From NCBI GenBank assembly GCA_024128875.1, contig JAMYFF010000003.1, forward strand, positions 124,001-188,000: DNA of 64,000 bases, read 5' to 3'. Position 1 is the stretch's first letter. The number at the start of each line of letters is the position of its first letter. The DNA is from Salinilacustrithrix flava (GTDB lineage: Bacteria > Actinomycetota > Acidimicrobiia > Acidimicrobiales > Salinilacustritrichaceae). Below the pieces are notes generated by a model. It was not told the origin of the DNA, searched no databases, and saw nothing but the letters and a program-made list of their open reading frames with translations. A program made the position numbers and the translations under genes. Below, in pieces: positions 1-8,540 of the stretch.

Positions 1-401
1 TCCTCGTCGCCGGTGGCCCGGGTGGTCACCGAGACCGCCCGACGTGCGCTGGGGTGGTGCACGACCGTGTCGGCGTCCGTGAGGCCGACGGGCAGGTCGG
101 CCAGCAGCGGGAACCGGTCGGCCAGGTCGGCGGCGCGCTTGCCCACCACGGCCGATGCGGCCATGCCCAGGAGTCGGGTCGCGGCGTGGTTGGCCGAGCC
201 GACGATGCCGTCCTCCCGGATGGTGAGGATGGCCTCGTCGGTGGCCTCGACCAGGCTGCGACTGATCGCCTCGCTGGCGGCCAGCTGGTGGTGGAGCGTG
301 TCGCTCTCAACGGTCGCGAGGCGGACACGCCGGCGGAACCAGAAGGCGAGCGCGCCGGCCAGGGCAGCCACTGCCCACCCGACGATCATCAGCCCGACCA
401 C
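1..401 (-). CDS. PAS-domain membrane sensor, N-terminal part (runs off left edge)
   Basis: An open frame on the minus strand reads into the window edge and shows the start of a sensor protein. It begins with a hydrophobic segment (GWAVAALAGALAFWF) followed by arginines, typical of a membrane anchor, then a short coiled stretch and a PAS domain (LVEATDEAILTIREDG, NHAATRLLGM). I place the start at GTG 401 or ATG 389; no strong ribosome site distinguishes them. The output domain (kinase, GGDEF or other) lies outside the window, so only the sensor class is supported. It is transcribed away from the CWB2 gene and separated from it by a hairpin. Confidence 0.75.
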   Translation of the reverse strand, partial: MVGLMIVGWAVAALAGALAFWFRRRVRLATVESDTLHHQLAASEAISRSLVEATDEAILTIREDGIVGSANHAATRLLGMAASAVVGKRAADLADRFPLLADLPVGLTDADTVVHHPSARRAVSVTTRATGDE

Positions 402-487
402 GCGTCCAGTCTGCTGCCGTTCGGGGCGTCAGAGTGGGATGGCAGTCCGGAGCGACACGACCTCACCCCTATCGAAAACGACGAATG

Positions 488-510
488 CCCCGGCCCAGTG
501 TGGGCCGGGG
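488..510 (-). terminator. Hairpin terminator after first CWB2 gene
   Basis: A perfect 10-bp stem, CCCCGGCCCA / TGGGCCGGGG, with a 3-base GTG loop lies about 20 bases past the stop of the CWB2 gene read on the minus strand. It is followed by a weak TCGTCGTTTTCG stretch rather than a clean T run, so it could act on transcripts of either direction. Confidence 0.7.
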
Positions 511-531
511 CTCGCCGAGTCCGATGGTCTT

Positions 532-3500
532 TCAGACGTCGCCGCCAGTGGTGATGCAGTCCGGCGAGGAGTTGTCATCCAAGACGATGGTCCCTGTCGG
601 GAAGCTGTTCAGAGCTTCCAACGCCTCGAGGTCGTAGCTCTCGACGTAGTCGCAGACGTAGTCGCCTGCGGTGCCGGTGAAGGTGTTGCCGGTCACGGTC
701 GAGCCAACGATCCCGAGGCCCACTCCCTCCAACGTGTTGTCAACGAAGAAGTTGTTCGTGATGTCAGAGGCACCGTCGTTGGCACTGCCCACGCCGTTGC
801 CCTCGAAGGAGTTGGAGTCGATGGTGAAGTCGGCGCTCGGGTTGGCGAACACACCCTGCAGCAGCGCCGTGAACGTGCTGCCACCGATGGACGCCTCCTC
901 CGTGGCCCCACCGAGCGCGTTGATCACGCCCTTGTCCTCACTGTCGGCACCAGCACCGGTCACGACGTTGTCGCTCAACACCAGACCAGTCACGTCGTCC
1001 AGGTAGAACGCCGTCGTGTAGGACAGGTACGTGTCGAAGGTCGACATGTCGAAGCCCTCGATCGTCACGCCATCGGCACCGGAGACGACGAACGTTCCGA
1101 TCAGATCGGCCCGACCCTCCGCGGAGTCGCCGCTGATCGTCAAGCCGTCCTTGGACACCATCACCAGCTCATCGAAGGAATCACCCTCAGCCGAGAACGC
1201 CTCGAGGATGTCAACGCCACCATCATCAGCGGTGTCCTCCGCATCCACGGCGTTCTGGATCGAGGTGAAGTAGCGACCGGTGTCCACGCTCAGCACGCGG
1301 GTCTCGCCGACACCGGGAGCCGGGGTGATGCAGTCAGGAGCAGACCCGTCCTCCTCGATGGAGTAGCCCTCGGGATAGACGTTCGCCGCCGCGACCGTGG
1401 TGAGCACATAGTCATCCGGCGTGTAGTCGCAGACGTAGTTGCCTGCAGTGCCGGTGAAGGTGTTGCCGGTCACGGTCGAGCCAACGATCCCGAGGCCCAC
1501 TCCCTCCAACGTGTTGTCAACGAAGAAGTTGTTCGTGATGTCAGAGGCACCGTCGTTGGCACTGCCCACGCCGTTGCCCTCGAAGGAGTTGGAGTCGATG
1601 GTGAAGTCGGCGCTCGGGTTGGCGAACACACCCTGCAGCAGCGCCGTGAACGTGCTGCCACCGATGGACGCCTCCTCCGTGGCCCCACCGAGCGCGTTGA
1701 TCACGCCCTTGTCCTCACTGTCGGCACCAGCACCGGTCACGACGTTGTCGCTCAACACCAGACCAGTCACGTCGTCCAGGTAGAACGCCGTCGTGTACGA
1801 CAGGTACGTGTCGAAGGTCGACATGTCGAAGCCCTCGATCGTCACGCCATCGGCACCGGAGACGACGAACGTTCCGATCAGATCGGCCCGACCCTCCGCG
1901 GAGTCGCCGCTGATCGTCAGACCGTCCTTGGACACCATCACCAGCTCATCGAACGACCCAGCGTCGGCTGAGAACGCCTCGAGCGTGTCGACACCATCGA
2001 CATCGGTGACATCCTCCGCATCGACGGCGTCCTGAATCGTGGCGAAGGCCTGACCAGTGTCAACGCTCACGACGCGCGTCTGGCCGAGTTCAACGCCTTC
2101 GGCGTTGGAGCCGGTCTCGGCGATCGGGATCGTGGCGTCGGTGCTGTTGCCGGCCAGGTCGAGCTCGTCGACCACGTTCAGCGTGTACGTGGCCTCGTCG
2201 TGGGCATCGAAGTCGACGCCTTCGGCGCTCGGGCTGAGAACCAGCGTGTCGGTGTCCTCACCGTCCACGACCTCGTAGTCGAAGCTGTCGGTGCCATCCG
2301 AGACGGTGTAGGTCCCGACGCCCTGCACGGGCTCGTTGAAGGTGACGGTCACGTTGTCGTCCACGCCGGCGACATCGGTCGCTGAGGCGGACTCCACCGT
2401 TGCCGGCGTGGTGTCGGCGGGCGGCGTTCCGCCGCCGCCACCCGTGGAGGCGGCCTCGACGGTGATCACCTGCGTCACGACGATCGGATCGTCTTCGCCG
2501 TCCACCGTCACGGTGAACGTGATGGTGCAGGAGCCTTCGTCGGCGTCGCTGTCGACGTGGACGGCGAAGTCGAAGTCCGTGCCGCCTGCGGCGTCGGTCT
2601 CGTCAACGTCGGAATCGGACGTGACGCACGGGCCGGAGACGGCGACGTTCGTGATGTCGCCACCATCGGACGTGAGCGTGCCGGCGAACGACTGCCCTGC
2701 CGTGATGGTGGTGTCATCGTCGGCGGGAGTCACGGTGACCTGCGTTGCGTCGGACTGGGCCGCAGCGGCTGCTGCATCTTCGACTGCATCGCTGACGGCG
2801 GCAGGGCCACCGAGGATGTAGATCGTGTCGGCCTCGGGAGCGACGTCCTCGATGAAGTCGCCAGTGACGCCGGTGAGGGTGTCGGTCTGGGTCAGGATCA
2901 TCGGGGCGAGCAGCTGGGAAGCCATCGGGCCACCGGCCAGGGCATCAGCGAACTTCTCGCCGGTCGCCAGGACCAGCTCATCAGCGCTGAAGCCGTTGGC
3001 CAGGTGGAACTCGGCGATGCCGATGGCCGTCTCGTACCGGTTGATGCCAGCGAGGCGGGTGACGGCAGTGCCATCACCCTCGAGGGCATCCTCGATCTCC
3101 TGGGAGACCACGTCGGTGCCGCCGACGATGATGACCTCATCGACACTCGCGGTGTCGATGTAGCCGGCCGCCTCAGCGGACAGCTCGTCGGCACCCGTCA
3201 ACAGGACCGGCAGCTCCAGCTCGTGAGCACCGGGGCTGATCGCCAGGGCGTCAGCGAAGCTGAAGCCGTTGGCCAGGACAGCGGTGGTGCCGCCGACCTC
3301 GGCGGCGATGTCGGCCGCAGTCTCGAAGCGGTTGTCACCAGCGATGCGCTCGACCGTGTAGCCCTCGCCCTCGAGGGCATCGGCGACGTCGTCGGAGACA
3401 GCATCGACGCCACCCATGATGGTGACGTTCTGCGCACCAAGCGCTTCGAGACCGGCGAGGGTCTCGTCGTCCAGGTTCTCGGACGGGGTCAGCAGGATCG

Positions 3501-3768
3501 GGGCGTCGAGGATGCCGGCGAGACCGCCAGCGGCCAAGGCGTCGGGGAACTTCTCACCCGAGGCCAGCACGACGTTGGTCGCGCCGTCGGGGAAGCCGGT
3601 GGCGGCAGCCGCAGACGCGGTGCCGTAGCGCGTGGCACCGGAGACACGGACGATCTCCGTGTCCTCCACCGCCTGGGCGGGCGACGCGGCGAGCGTCAAC
3701 CCTGCGAGCCCGAGGGACGCTGCAAGCGCAGATGCCGCCAAGGCCCGGGAACGGGACTTGAATCGCAT
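532..3768 (-). CDS. Exported cell-wall-binding (CWB2) protein with duplicated beta-helix modules
   Basis: This 1078-residue exported surface protein has a signal peptide (cut after AQA, residue 33) followed by three cell-wall-binding repeat 2 units to about residue 340 (RYGTASAA, FPDALAAGG, ILLT and IMGG patterns). CWB2 repeats anchor proteins to wall polymers. Next come a beta-rich segment, a GGGGGTPP linker near 450, a Big_5/SwmB-like Ig domain (VTFNEPVQG) and two consecutive modules of about 259 residues that look like right-handed beta-helix repeats (SDNVVTGAG, DSNSFEGNG, ITNNFF). The start is ATG 3768 with AGGAG eight bases upstream. The two C-terminal modules are almost identical in DNA over half their length, showing recent duplication or gene conversion. 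Role: S-layer-like, adhesin or polysaccharide-binding surface protein; the ligand is unknown. Confidence 0.9.
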   Translation of the reverse strand: MRFKSRSRALAASALAASLGLAGLTLAASPAQAVEDTEIVRVSGATRYGTASAAAATGFPDGATNVVLASGEKFPDALAAGGLAGILDAPILLTPSENLDDETLAGLEALGAQNVTIMGGVDAVSDDVADALEGEGYTVERIAGDNRFETAADIAAEVGGTTAVLANGFSFADALAISPGAHELELPVLLTGADELSAEAAGYIDTASVDEVIIVGGTDVVSQEIEDALEGDGTAVTRLAGINRYETAIGIAEFHLANGFSADELVLATGEKFADALAGGPMASQLLAPMILTQTDTLTGVTGDFIEDVAPEADTIYILGGPAAVSDAVEDAAAAAAQSDATQVTVTPADDDTTITAGQSFAGTLTSDGGDITNVAVSGPCVTSDSDVDETDAAGGTDFDFAVHVDSDADEGSCTITFTVTVDGEDDPIVVTQVITVEAASTGGGGGTPPADTTPATVESASATDVAGVDDNVTVTFNEPVQGVGTYTVSDGTDSFDYEVVDGEDTDTLVLSPSAEGVDFDAHDEATYTLNVVDELDLAGNSTDATIPIAETGSNAEGVELGQTRVVSVDTGQAFATIQDAVDAEDVTDVDGVDTLEAFSADAGSFDELVMVSKDGLTISGDSAEGRADLIGTFVVSGADGVTIEGFDMSTFDTYLSYTTAFYLDDVTGLVLSDNVVTGAGADSEDKGVINALGGATEEASIGGSTFTALLQGVFANPSADFTIDSNSFEGNGVGSANDGASDITNNFFVDNTLEGVGLGIVGSTVTGNTFTGTAGNYVCDYTPDDYVLTTVAAANVYPEGYSIEEDGSAPDCITPAPGVGETRVLSVDTGRYFTSIQNAVDAEDTADDGGVDILEAFSAEGDSFDELVMVSKDGLTISGDSAEGRADLIGTFVVSGADGVTIEGFDMSTFDTYLSYTTAFYLDDVTGLVLSDNVVTGAGADSEDKGVINALGGATEEASIGGSTFTALLQGVFANPSADFTIDSNSFEGNGVGSANDGASDITNNFFVDNTLEGVGLGIVGSTVTGNTFTGTAGDYVCDYVESYDLEALEALNSFPTGTIVLDDNSSPDCITTGGDV
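646..1176 (-). repeat. Intragenic repeat, copy 1
   Basis: This 531-bp segment inside the CWB2 gene recurs exactly 777 bp (259 codons) away at 1423-1953. I count about five mismatches. The flanking parts of each 777-bp module have diverged much more. Confidence 0.9.
1423..1953 (-). repeat. Intragenic repeat, copy 2
   Basis: Second copy of the 531-bp near-identical block. The repeat keeps the reading frame, so crossing over between the copies would delete or add exactly one beta-helix module without breaking the protein. Confidence 0.9.
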
Positions 3769-3818
3769 TCAAACTCTCCTGGTTGCTTCTTCGATGGTGG
3801 TTCGCGTCACCGGTGCAG

Positions 3819-3846
3819 CCGGCTCCGCCGAGGCTGACGAACCTCA
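3819..3846 (-). promoter_or_regulatory. Conserved 5' leader element of CWB2 genes, copy 1
   Basis: A 28-base sequence (minus strand begins TGAGGTTCGTCAGCC) lies about 50-78 bases before the CWB2 start codon and recurs base for base at 11220-11247 before another CWB2 gene, while the surrounding leaders differ. In both it is followed by a small CCGG-loop-CCGG hairpin and then the ribosome site. This suggests a structured RNA leader or a shared operator. I do not recognise it as a known riboswitch class. Confidence 0.6.
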
Positions 3847-4009
3847 AGAAGCAGAAGACCCGTCCCGAATTCCGCCGTGACGGGTGCTCCCACCTGGAGA
3901 GCGACCATATGCCCCAAACCATCGCTCCACAACAAATGGATCTGCTCGTGCCATTTACTCGTTATATGGCACTCAGGCGAGCAGAATTTCTCCCTTCCAG
4001 GGCGCGACG

Positions 4010-4041
4010 ATGCCGGGTGGATCAGAGGATCCACCCGGCAT
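4010..4041 (-). terminator. Hairpin terminator after second CWB2 gene
   Basis: A perfect 14-bp stem, ATGCCGGGTGGATC / GATCCACCCGGCAT, with a 4-base AGAG loop sits about 22 bases past the stop of the gene at 4064. No T run follows. It separates that gene from the leader of the next CWB2 gene on the same strand. Confidence 0.75.
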
Positions 4042-4063
4042 CAGGGGAAGCGGCGGCCGCCGC

Positions 4064-6817
4064 TCAGCGCACGAAGTCGAACAGCGCCTGGGTGCTCGCC
4101 TGACCGTCGTCGTCGCTCACGGCAGCGAGCTCGGTACGGGGGCGGATCCGGTCGTCGGCACCGACGCCCGGGGCGAACGTCAGCGTGATCGTCCGACCGT
4201 CGTCACCAAGGGTGATGCCGGTCAGGAACTTGCCGGCCGGTTCGGGGCGGTAGTCATAGCTGCTGCGGTTGGCGGCCGAGCCGCCGACCGGCTCGTTGAA
4301 GGCGATCGTGCAGGTCGTGTCGCCGACATCGCAGGTGGTGGACTCCACCATCAGCTCGGGGCCGTCGTTCTCCAGCACCCGGTCGCGCAGCGCGGTGACC
4401 GGCACGGTCGTGCCGCCGACGTCACGGACACCGGACAGGGCGGTGACCATCGTCTCCTCGCCGTACGCGATGTCCGGTGCGGCATCGGCGCCGGAGCCCA
4501 GCGTGATCGTGATCGTGCCGCCATCGACCGCCCAGCTCGAGGTCGCCGTGCCGTTGGTGAGGGTGACCTGGTTGCCGGTCCCTCGGCGGACCGTGATGCT
4601 GGCGTTCGATGCCACCTGCACGTCGCGGGAGAAGTGCAGCATGAACTGGTCGCCGGCGTTGAGGAGGGCGAGGCCGGCGTTCTCCGACACGGTGGTCCCG
4701 TTGGTGAGCCCGAACAGCGTCACGCCGGGGACGATCTCGTTGCTGAGGAACGTGACGGCGTCGCCGTCGTCGTCGAGGGTGTCGGGAGTGCCCGACGTGC
4801 CGCCCTCGGGCACGACGATGTATCGCACGCCCGCGGTGCTGGACGGCTCGACGAAGGAGCGGGTGGTCGATGCCCCCGCGGCGGAGACGATGGCGTCGCC
4901 GTCGTCGAAGGTTCCGTCACCGTCGTCGCGGTACACCGAGTAGACGACGTCGGCCTGCTCCGAGGGCACCCAGGAGACCTGCACCAGGTTGGGGTCGGAG
5001 ACGCTCGGCGTGGACGCCGTCACGTCGTCGATGTCGGGGATGTCATCGGTGACGACGTCGAACAGCGCCTGGGCATCTCGGAAGTACTCGATGTCGAGGA
5101 CGTCACCGACGCTGAGCATCCCCTCGAACTGACCGGGGGTGATGGTGGCGCTCTCCGCCGTGGGGGTGTCGCCGCGGAAGCGGTCGGTGGTGCCGTAGAG
5201 GAACGTGTCGCCGCCGGCCACGAAGTAGTTGTCGTCCAAGCTCAGAGCGGTGACGGTGACGCCTTCGTAGGTGTCGTCGGCGGCCTCGGCCGGCAGCCAG
5301 GTGGTCTTGCCGCCCAGGCCGAAGGGCTCGTCGGCGACGTCGCCGGCCAGGGTGAGGTCGCCGTTGCCGTCCAGGTCCTCGAACACGAGGGGGAAGATCG
5401 AGTCGGGTTCGGTGGCGTCGACCACGACGGTGAGGGTGCCGTCCTCGGTGGCGGTGGCGTCCTCCTGGACGGTCTCGATGCCGCCGGCCGCGCCGGTGGG
5501 CGTGCCGTTGATGGACTCGATCGACGTGGCCGCCTCATCGGAGAGCGAGTAGGCGTCGAAGCTCACGCCGCCGGTCGGGTCCACGGTCTCGGCATCGAGG
5601 AGGGCGATGACGTAGCTGCCACCGGGCTCGAGGCCGCTGACCTCGAAGGTGCGGGCACCCTCGCTGGTGAGGAACAAGGTGCTCAGGGGCTGCGTGGCGG
5701 ACTCGGTCGGCGTGATCACGAAGGCACGGTTGGTGCTGAGCTGGGCCGCCTCGGCCGCGTCGGCGAGGGTGGCGTCGCTCACGGCCGCCGGGCCACCGAT
5801 GGCGATGATCTCGTCGATGGCATTGGCGTTGGTCGCCAGGTACGAGCCCGCCGCACCCGGCAGGGTCGTGGGGGCGGTGAGCACGAGCGGGGCTGCGCTG
5901 GTGCCGGCGAGCGGTCCGCCGGCGAGGGAGTCCGGGAACTTGAGCCCGGTGGACAGGTAGGCGGTGACGCCCCCGAAGCCGAGCTCGGCCGTCGCGTAGT
6001 CGTTGACCTCCACGTTGGTGGCCCAGCGGTCGCCGCCCGCCAGTCGCTCGGTGGTGTAGCCATCGGCCTCGAGCGCGGTCTCGATGCTGTCGTTGATCAC
6101 GGTGGTGCCGCCGATGAGCAGCACGTGCTCGATGCCGAGGTCCTCGAGTGCAGTGCTGGTCGCATCGGGGATGCGGCCGGCTTCGGTCAGGAGCACGGGC
6201 AGGCGACCGGCGAACGCGACCGGGCCGGCGGAGACGGCGTCGGGGAAGTTCAGCCCGTTGGCCAGCACGGCGGTGATGCCGTCGGAGGTGGAGCCGAGCC
6301 CGTCGTCGGTGGTGGCCGGGATGCTGTCGTCGGTGGCGTCGATCGCCGCACCGGCGGCGGCCGCGGTCTCCCACCGGTTCTGCCCCTCGACCCGCTCGAT
6401 GTCGTAGTCGCCGGCGAGCCCGTCCTCGACGGCCTGGCTGACGGCGGCGGTGCCGCCCATGACGTAGACGGTGTCGGGCCCGAGTGTGGTGAGGGCTTCC
6501 TCGGTGACCTCGGGCAGCTCGGCCGTGGTCGTCAGCAGGATCGGCGCACCGAGCGCGCCGGCGAGGCCGTTGGCGGCCAGCGCGTCGGCGAACGTCTGCC
6601 CGGTGGCCAGCACGACGGAGCCGGCGCCGTCGGGGAAGGTGTCGAGGGCGACCACCGCGGCCGTGCCGTAGCGGTCCTGGCCCTGGAGGCGGCTGGTGTC
6701 GGTCTCCTGCACGGCGCCGGCCGGCGTGGCCAGCAGCGGCAGCGCCAGGCCGCCGGCGACGGCTGCGAAGGTGACTGACGCGGCGAGGCGCCGCACCCGA
6801 CGGGTGGTGGGGTTCAT
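4064..6817 (-). CDS. Exported cell-wall-binding (CWB2) surface protein
   Basis: This 917-residue exported protein has a signal peptide (hydrophobic core AGGLALPLLA, cut after TPAGA at 35) and three CWB2 repeats over residues 40-350 (FADALAANG, ILLT, VMGGTAAVS). A long beta-rich region follows with an FN3-like segment (LVQVSWVPSEQADVVYSVYR) and a C-terminal Big_5-like domain (CTIAFNEPVGG). The start is ATG 6817: GGGAG lies about ten bases upstream, and residues upstream of it in the same frame do not look like protein. The middle region has the same general plan as the CWB2 protein at 8541-11165, suggesting paralogous S-layer-type proteins. It is divergent from the tyrosine recombinase, with 188 bases between. 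Confidence 0.9.
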   Translation of the reverse strand: MNPTTRRVRRLAASVTFAAVAGGLALPLLATPAGAVQETDTSRLQGQDRYGTAAVVALDTFPDGAGSVVLATGQTFADALAANGLAGALGAPILLTTTAELPEVTEEALTTLGPDTVYVMGGTAAVSQAVEDGLAGDYDIERVEGQNRWETAAAAGAAIDATDDSIPATTDDGLGSTSDGITAVLANGLNFPDAVSAGPVAFAGRLPVLLTEAGRIPDATSTALEDLGIEHVLLIGGTTVINDSIETALEADGYTTERLAGGDRWATNVEVNDYATAELGFGGVTAYLSTGLKFPDSLAGGPLAGTSAAPLVLTAPTTLPGAAGSYLATNANAIDEIIAIGGPAAVSDATLADAAEAAQLSTNRAFVITPTESATQPLSTLFLTSEGARTFEVSGLEPGGSYVIALLDAETVDPTGGVSFDAYSLSDEAATSIESINGTPTGAAGGIETVQEDATATEDGTLTVVVDATEPDSIFPLVFEDLDGNGDLTLAGDVADEPFGLGGKTTWLPAEAADDTYEGVTVTALSLDDNYFVAGGDTFLYGTTDRFRGDTPTAESATITPGQFEGMLSVGDVLDIEYFRDAQALFDVVTDDIPDIDDVTASTPSVSDPNLVQVSWVPSEQADVVYSVYRDDGDGTFDDGDAIVSAAGASTTRSFVEPSSTAGVRYIVVPEGGTSGTPDTLDDDGDAVTFLSNEIVPGVTLFGLTNGTTVSENAGLALLNAGDQFMLHFSRDVQVASNASITVRRGTGNQVTLTNGTATSSWAVDGGTITITLGSGADAAPDIAYGEETMVTALSGVRDVGGTTVPVTALRDRVLENDGPELMVESTTCDVGDTTCTIAFNEPVGGSAANRSSYDYRPEPAGKFLTGITLGDDGRTITLTFAPGVGADDRIRPRTELAAVSDDDGQASTQALFDFVR

Positions 6818-7005
6818 GTCTCGCTGTGCTCCCTGCGTGTTCGCGATGCCTGCTCTCAGACAGGCCCGCCATGGTTCCGCAGGTGAGTTCGCCGCCGAGC
6901 GGTCCGGCCCCTGCTTCCCGCCATCGGACCGAGGCACGTCCGCCTACCGTGTGTGTGGGCGTCGACCCCTGCTTCCCCCGAGGATCGTCATCGGAGGAGG
7001 CGCGC

Positions 7006-7926
7006 GTGCCCAGCACCGGACCCCACGAACCCCTGCTCGACCGATTCGCCGACCACCTCCGGGTGGTGCGCAACCTGGCACCGAGCTCGGTCAGCAACGC
7101 CCGCCACTACGTGGCCTGCTTCCTACACTGGTGGGAGGCGAACCATGCCGGCTGCGGGCTCGATGAGGTCCGGGCTCGTCACCTGGCAGACCACCTCGTT
7201 GCCGAGGCGGAGCGGGGCCTGGCGCCGGCGACCATCTACGCCGAGGTCAACGGGCTGCGCAGCTTCTTCGCCTGGCTCGTCGCCGAGGAGGAGCTGGCGG
7301 CCGACCCGTCGGCGACGCTGGCCCCGCCCCGGCGGAACCCCAACCGGATCGACGTCTACTCCCCCGCCGAGGCCGCCGCCGTCCTGACCCACACCGCCAT
7401 GCTCACCGACCTCCGGGGTCGGCAGCGCCACGCCATCATCGCCACCTTCCGCTGGACCGGCGCCCGAGCCGGTGAGATCTCGAACCTGCGCCAAGACCGC
7501 CTCGACCTGACCGGACGTCGCCTGGAGGTGCTCGGCAAGGGCTCCCGGCACCGCACCGTGGCCATCCCGGCCCCGCTGGCCGAGGTGCTCCAGACCTTCG
7601 TCGACGACGTCCGGCCTGAGCTGCCCGACACGCCGTACCTGTTCGTGAACACCCACCCGTTCGTGCCCGACCCGGACAAGCGCTGCTCGGTGTCCGCACT
7701 GCAGCGCGAATGTCGACTGGCGGCCCGAGGCGCCGGACTACCGGGACGGCACTACCCACACCGGTGGCGACACTCCTTCGCCACCGAGCTCATCCGGGCC
7801 GGCATGGGCGTCGCCCAGGTGCAGCGACAGCTCGGTCATGCCTCGATCGTGTCGACGATGCTCTACACCCACCTGGACGTCGAGGACATCAGGCGGTCCC
7901 TCGACGACGTCTACGACCACCGGTGA
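7006..7926 (+). CDS. Tyrosine recombinase (XerC/XerD-like)
   Basis: This 306-residue site-specific recombinase has the length and domain order of the XerC/D family. An N-terminal SAM-like core-binding domain covers residues 10-95 (LAPSSVSNARHYVACFLHWW). The catalytic domain has all expected residues: Arg in TGARAGE, Lys in GKGSRHR, HRWR in the HxxR box, His in QLGHAS and the nucleophile Tyr in MLYTH. I chose GTG 7006 because GGAGGAGG precedes it; the in-frame extension upstream is low-complexity. It sits alone, divergent from one CWB2 gene and convergent with the coiled-coil protein. It could be a housekeeping Xer protein or a mobile-element integrase; no dif or att site is evident nearby. 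Confidence 0.9.
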   Translation: MPSTGPHEPLLDRFADHLRVVRNLAPSSVSNARHYVACFLHWWEANHAGCGLDEVRARHLADHLVAEAERGLAPATIYAEVNGLRSFFAWLVAEEELAADPSATLAPPRRNPNRIDVYSPAEAAAVLTHTAMLTDLRGRQRHAIIATFRWTGARAGEISNLRQDRLDLTGRRLEVLGKGSRHRTVAIPAPLAEVLQTFVDDVRPELPDTPYLFVNTHPFVPDPDKRCSVSALQRECRLAARGAGLPGRHYPHRWRHSFATELIRAGMGVAQVQRQLGHASIVSTMLYTHLDVEDIRRSLDDVYDHR

Positions 7927-7960
7927 ACAGATGCAACTCGGCAGCGGCCGCGGGAGACGA

Positions 7961-8374
7961 TCAGGCCATCAACGGCACTGCGGCGATCACCGCACCCGCC
8001 GAGGCGACGACCGTGCTCGCCAGCCACACCGTCTGGCGATGGAACCGCTCGGCCATCTCGACACGCAGCTCTGCGATTTCGCCCCGCAGTCTCGACTCTG
8101 CCTGCCCGAGCTCGCCCCGCACGCTGCCGAGCTCGCCCAGGAGCTCGGAACGCACGCTGCCGATCTCACCCATGAGCCCGGAGCGAGTGACGCCGAGCTC
8201 GCTCAGGAGCTCGGAGCGAGTGACGCCGAGCTCAGCACGTAGGAACTGCCTGGTGACGAGTTCATCGGCTTCGACCGAGGGGAACTCCGACATCAGCGAG
8301 TTGGCGTCGTCGTCGCCGAGGATCTCGGCGAACTTGCCGTAGAGGGAGGAACGGGTACGGGCATCGAGGGCCAT
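7961..8374 (-). CDS. Small coiled-coil protein with C-terminal membrane segment
   Basis: A 137-residue protein of a type common in actinobacteria. The N-terminal part (SLYGKFAEILGDDDANSLMS) is followed by a long heptad region with internal repeats (LGVTRSELLSE, LGVTRSGLMGE, LGSVRGELG), then a basic stretch and one C-terminal transmembrane helix (TVWLASTVVASAGAVIAAV). This plan resembles the DUF1640/CCDC90 coiled-coil group; function unknown. The start is ATG 8374 with AAGGA about ten bases upstream. The repeated VTRSE units are also repeated in DNA, suggesting expansion of the coil by slippage. Confidence 0.75.
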   Translation of the reverse strand: MALDARTRSSLYGKFAEILGDDDANSLMSEFPSVEADELVTRQFLRAELGVTRSELLSELGVTRSGLMGEIGSVRSELLGELGSVRGELGQAESRLRGEIAELRVEMAERFHRQTVWLASTVVASAGAVIAAVPLMA

Positions 8375-8467
8375 GGTGCGGCACATCCTTCGGGTTGGCA
8401 ACCGAAGGGGGAAGTCGTCACCACCATACGCAGAGCCACCGACACGATAGGCCCAAAAAGGCCGAAG

Positions 8468-8493
8468 CCCCGGCCCTCCGAAGAGGACCGGGG
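8468..8493 (-). terminator. Intrinsic terminator after third CWB2 gene
   Basis: An 11-bp stem (CCCCGGCCCTC / GAGGACCGGGG, one mismatched pair) with a CGAA loop is followed on the minus strand, after a short spacer, by TTTTT at 8459-8455. It lies between the CWB2 stop and the coiled-coil gene and is the best intrinsic terminator in this region. Confidence 0.8.
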
Positions 8494-8540
8494 TTCCGAA
8501 CACGAGCGAATTCTCGATGAGGCTTGCGCCCCAGCGAGGA

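Noticed and set aside
13..1971. Long plus-strand open frame opposite the first CWB2 gene
   Set aside because: It is the antisense shadow of a GC-rich, highly biased gene; its product contains the repeat twice only because the sense gene does, and it has no domain or start signal.
3884..6778. 964-codon plus-strand open frame
   Set aside because: Antisense shadow of the CWB2 gene at 4064-6817, rich in Gly/Val/Asp codon patterns without any recognisable domain.
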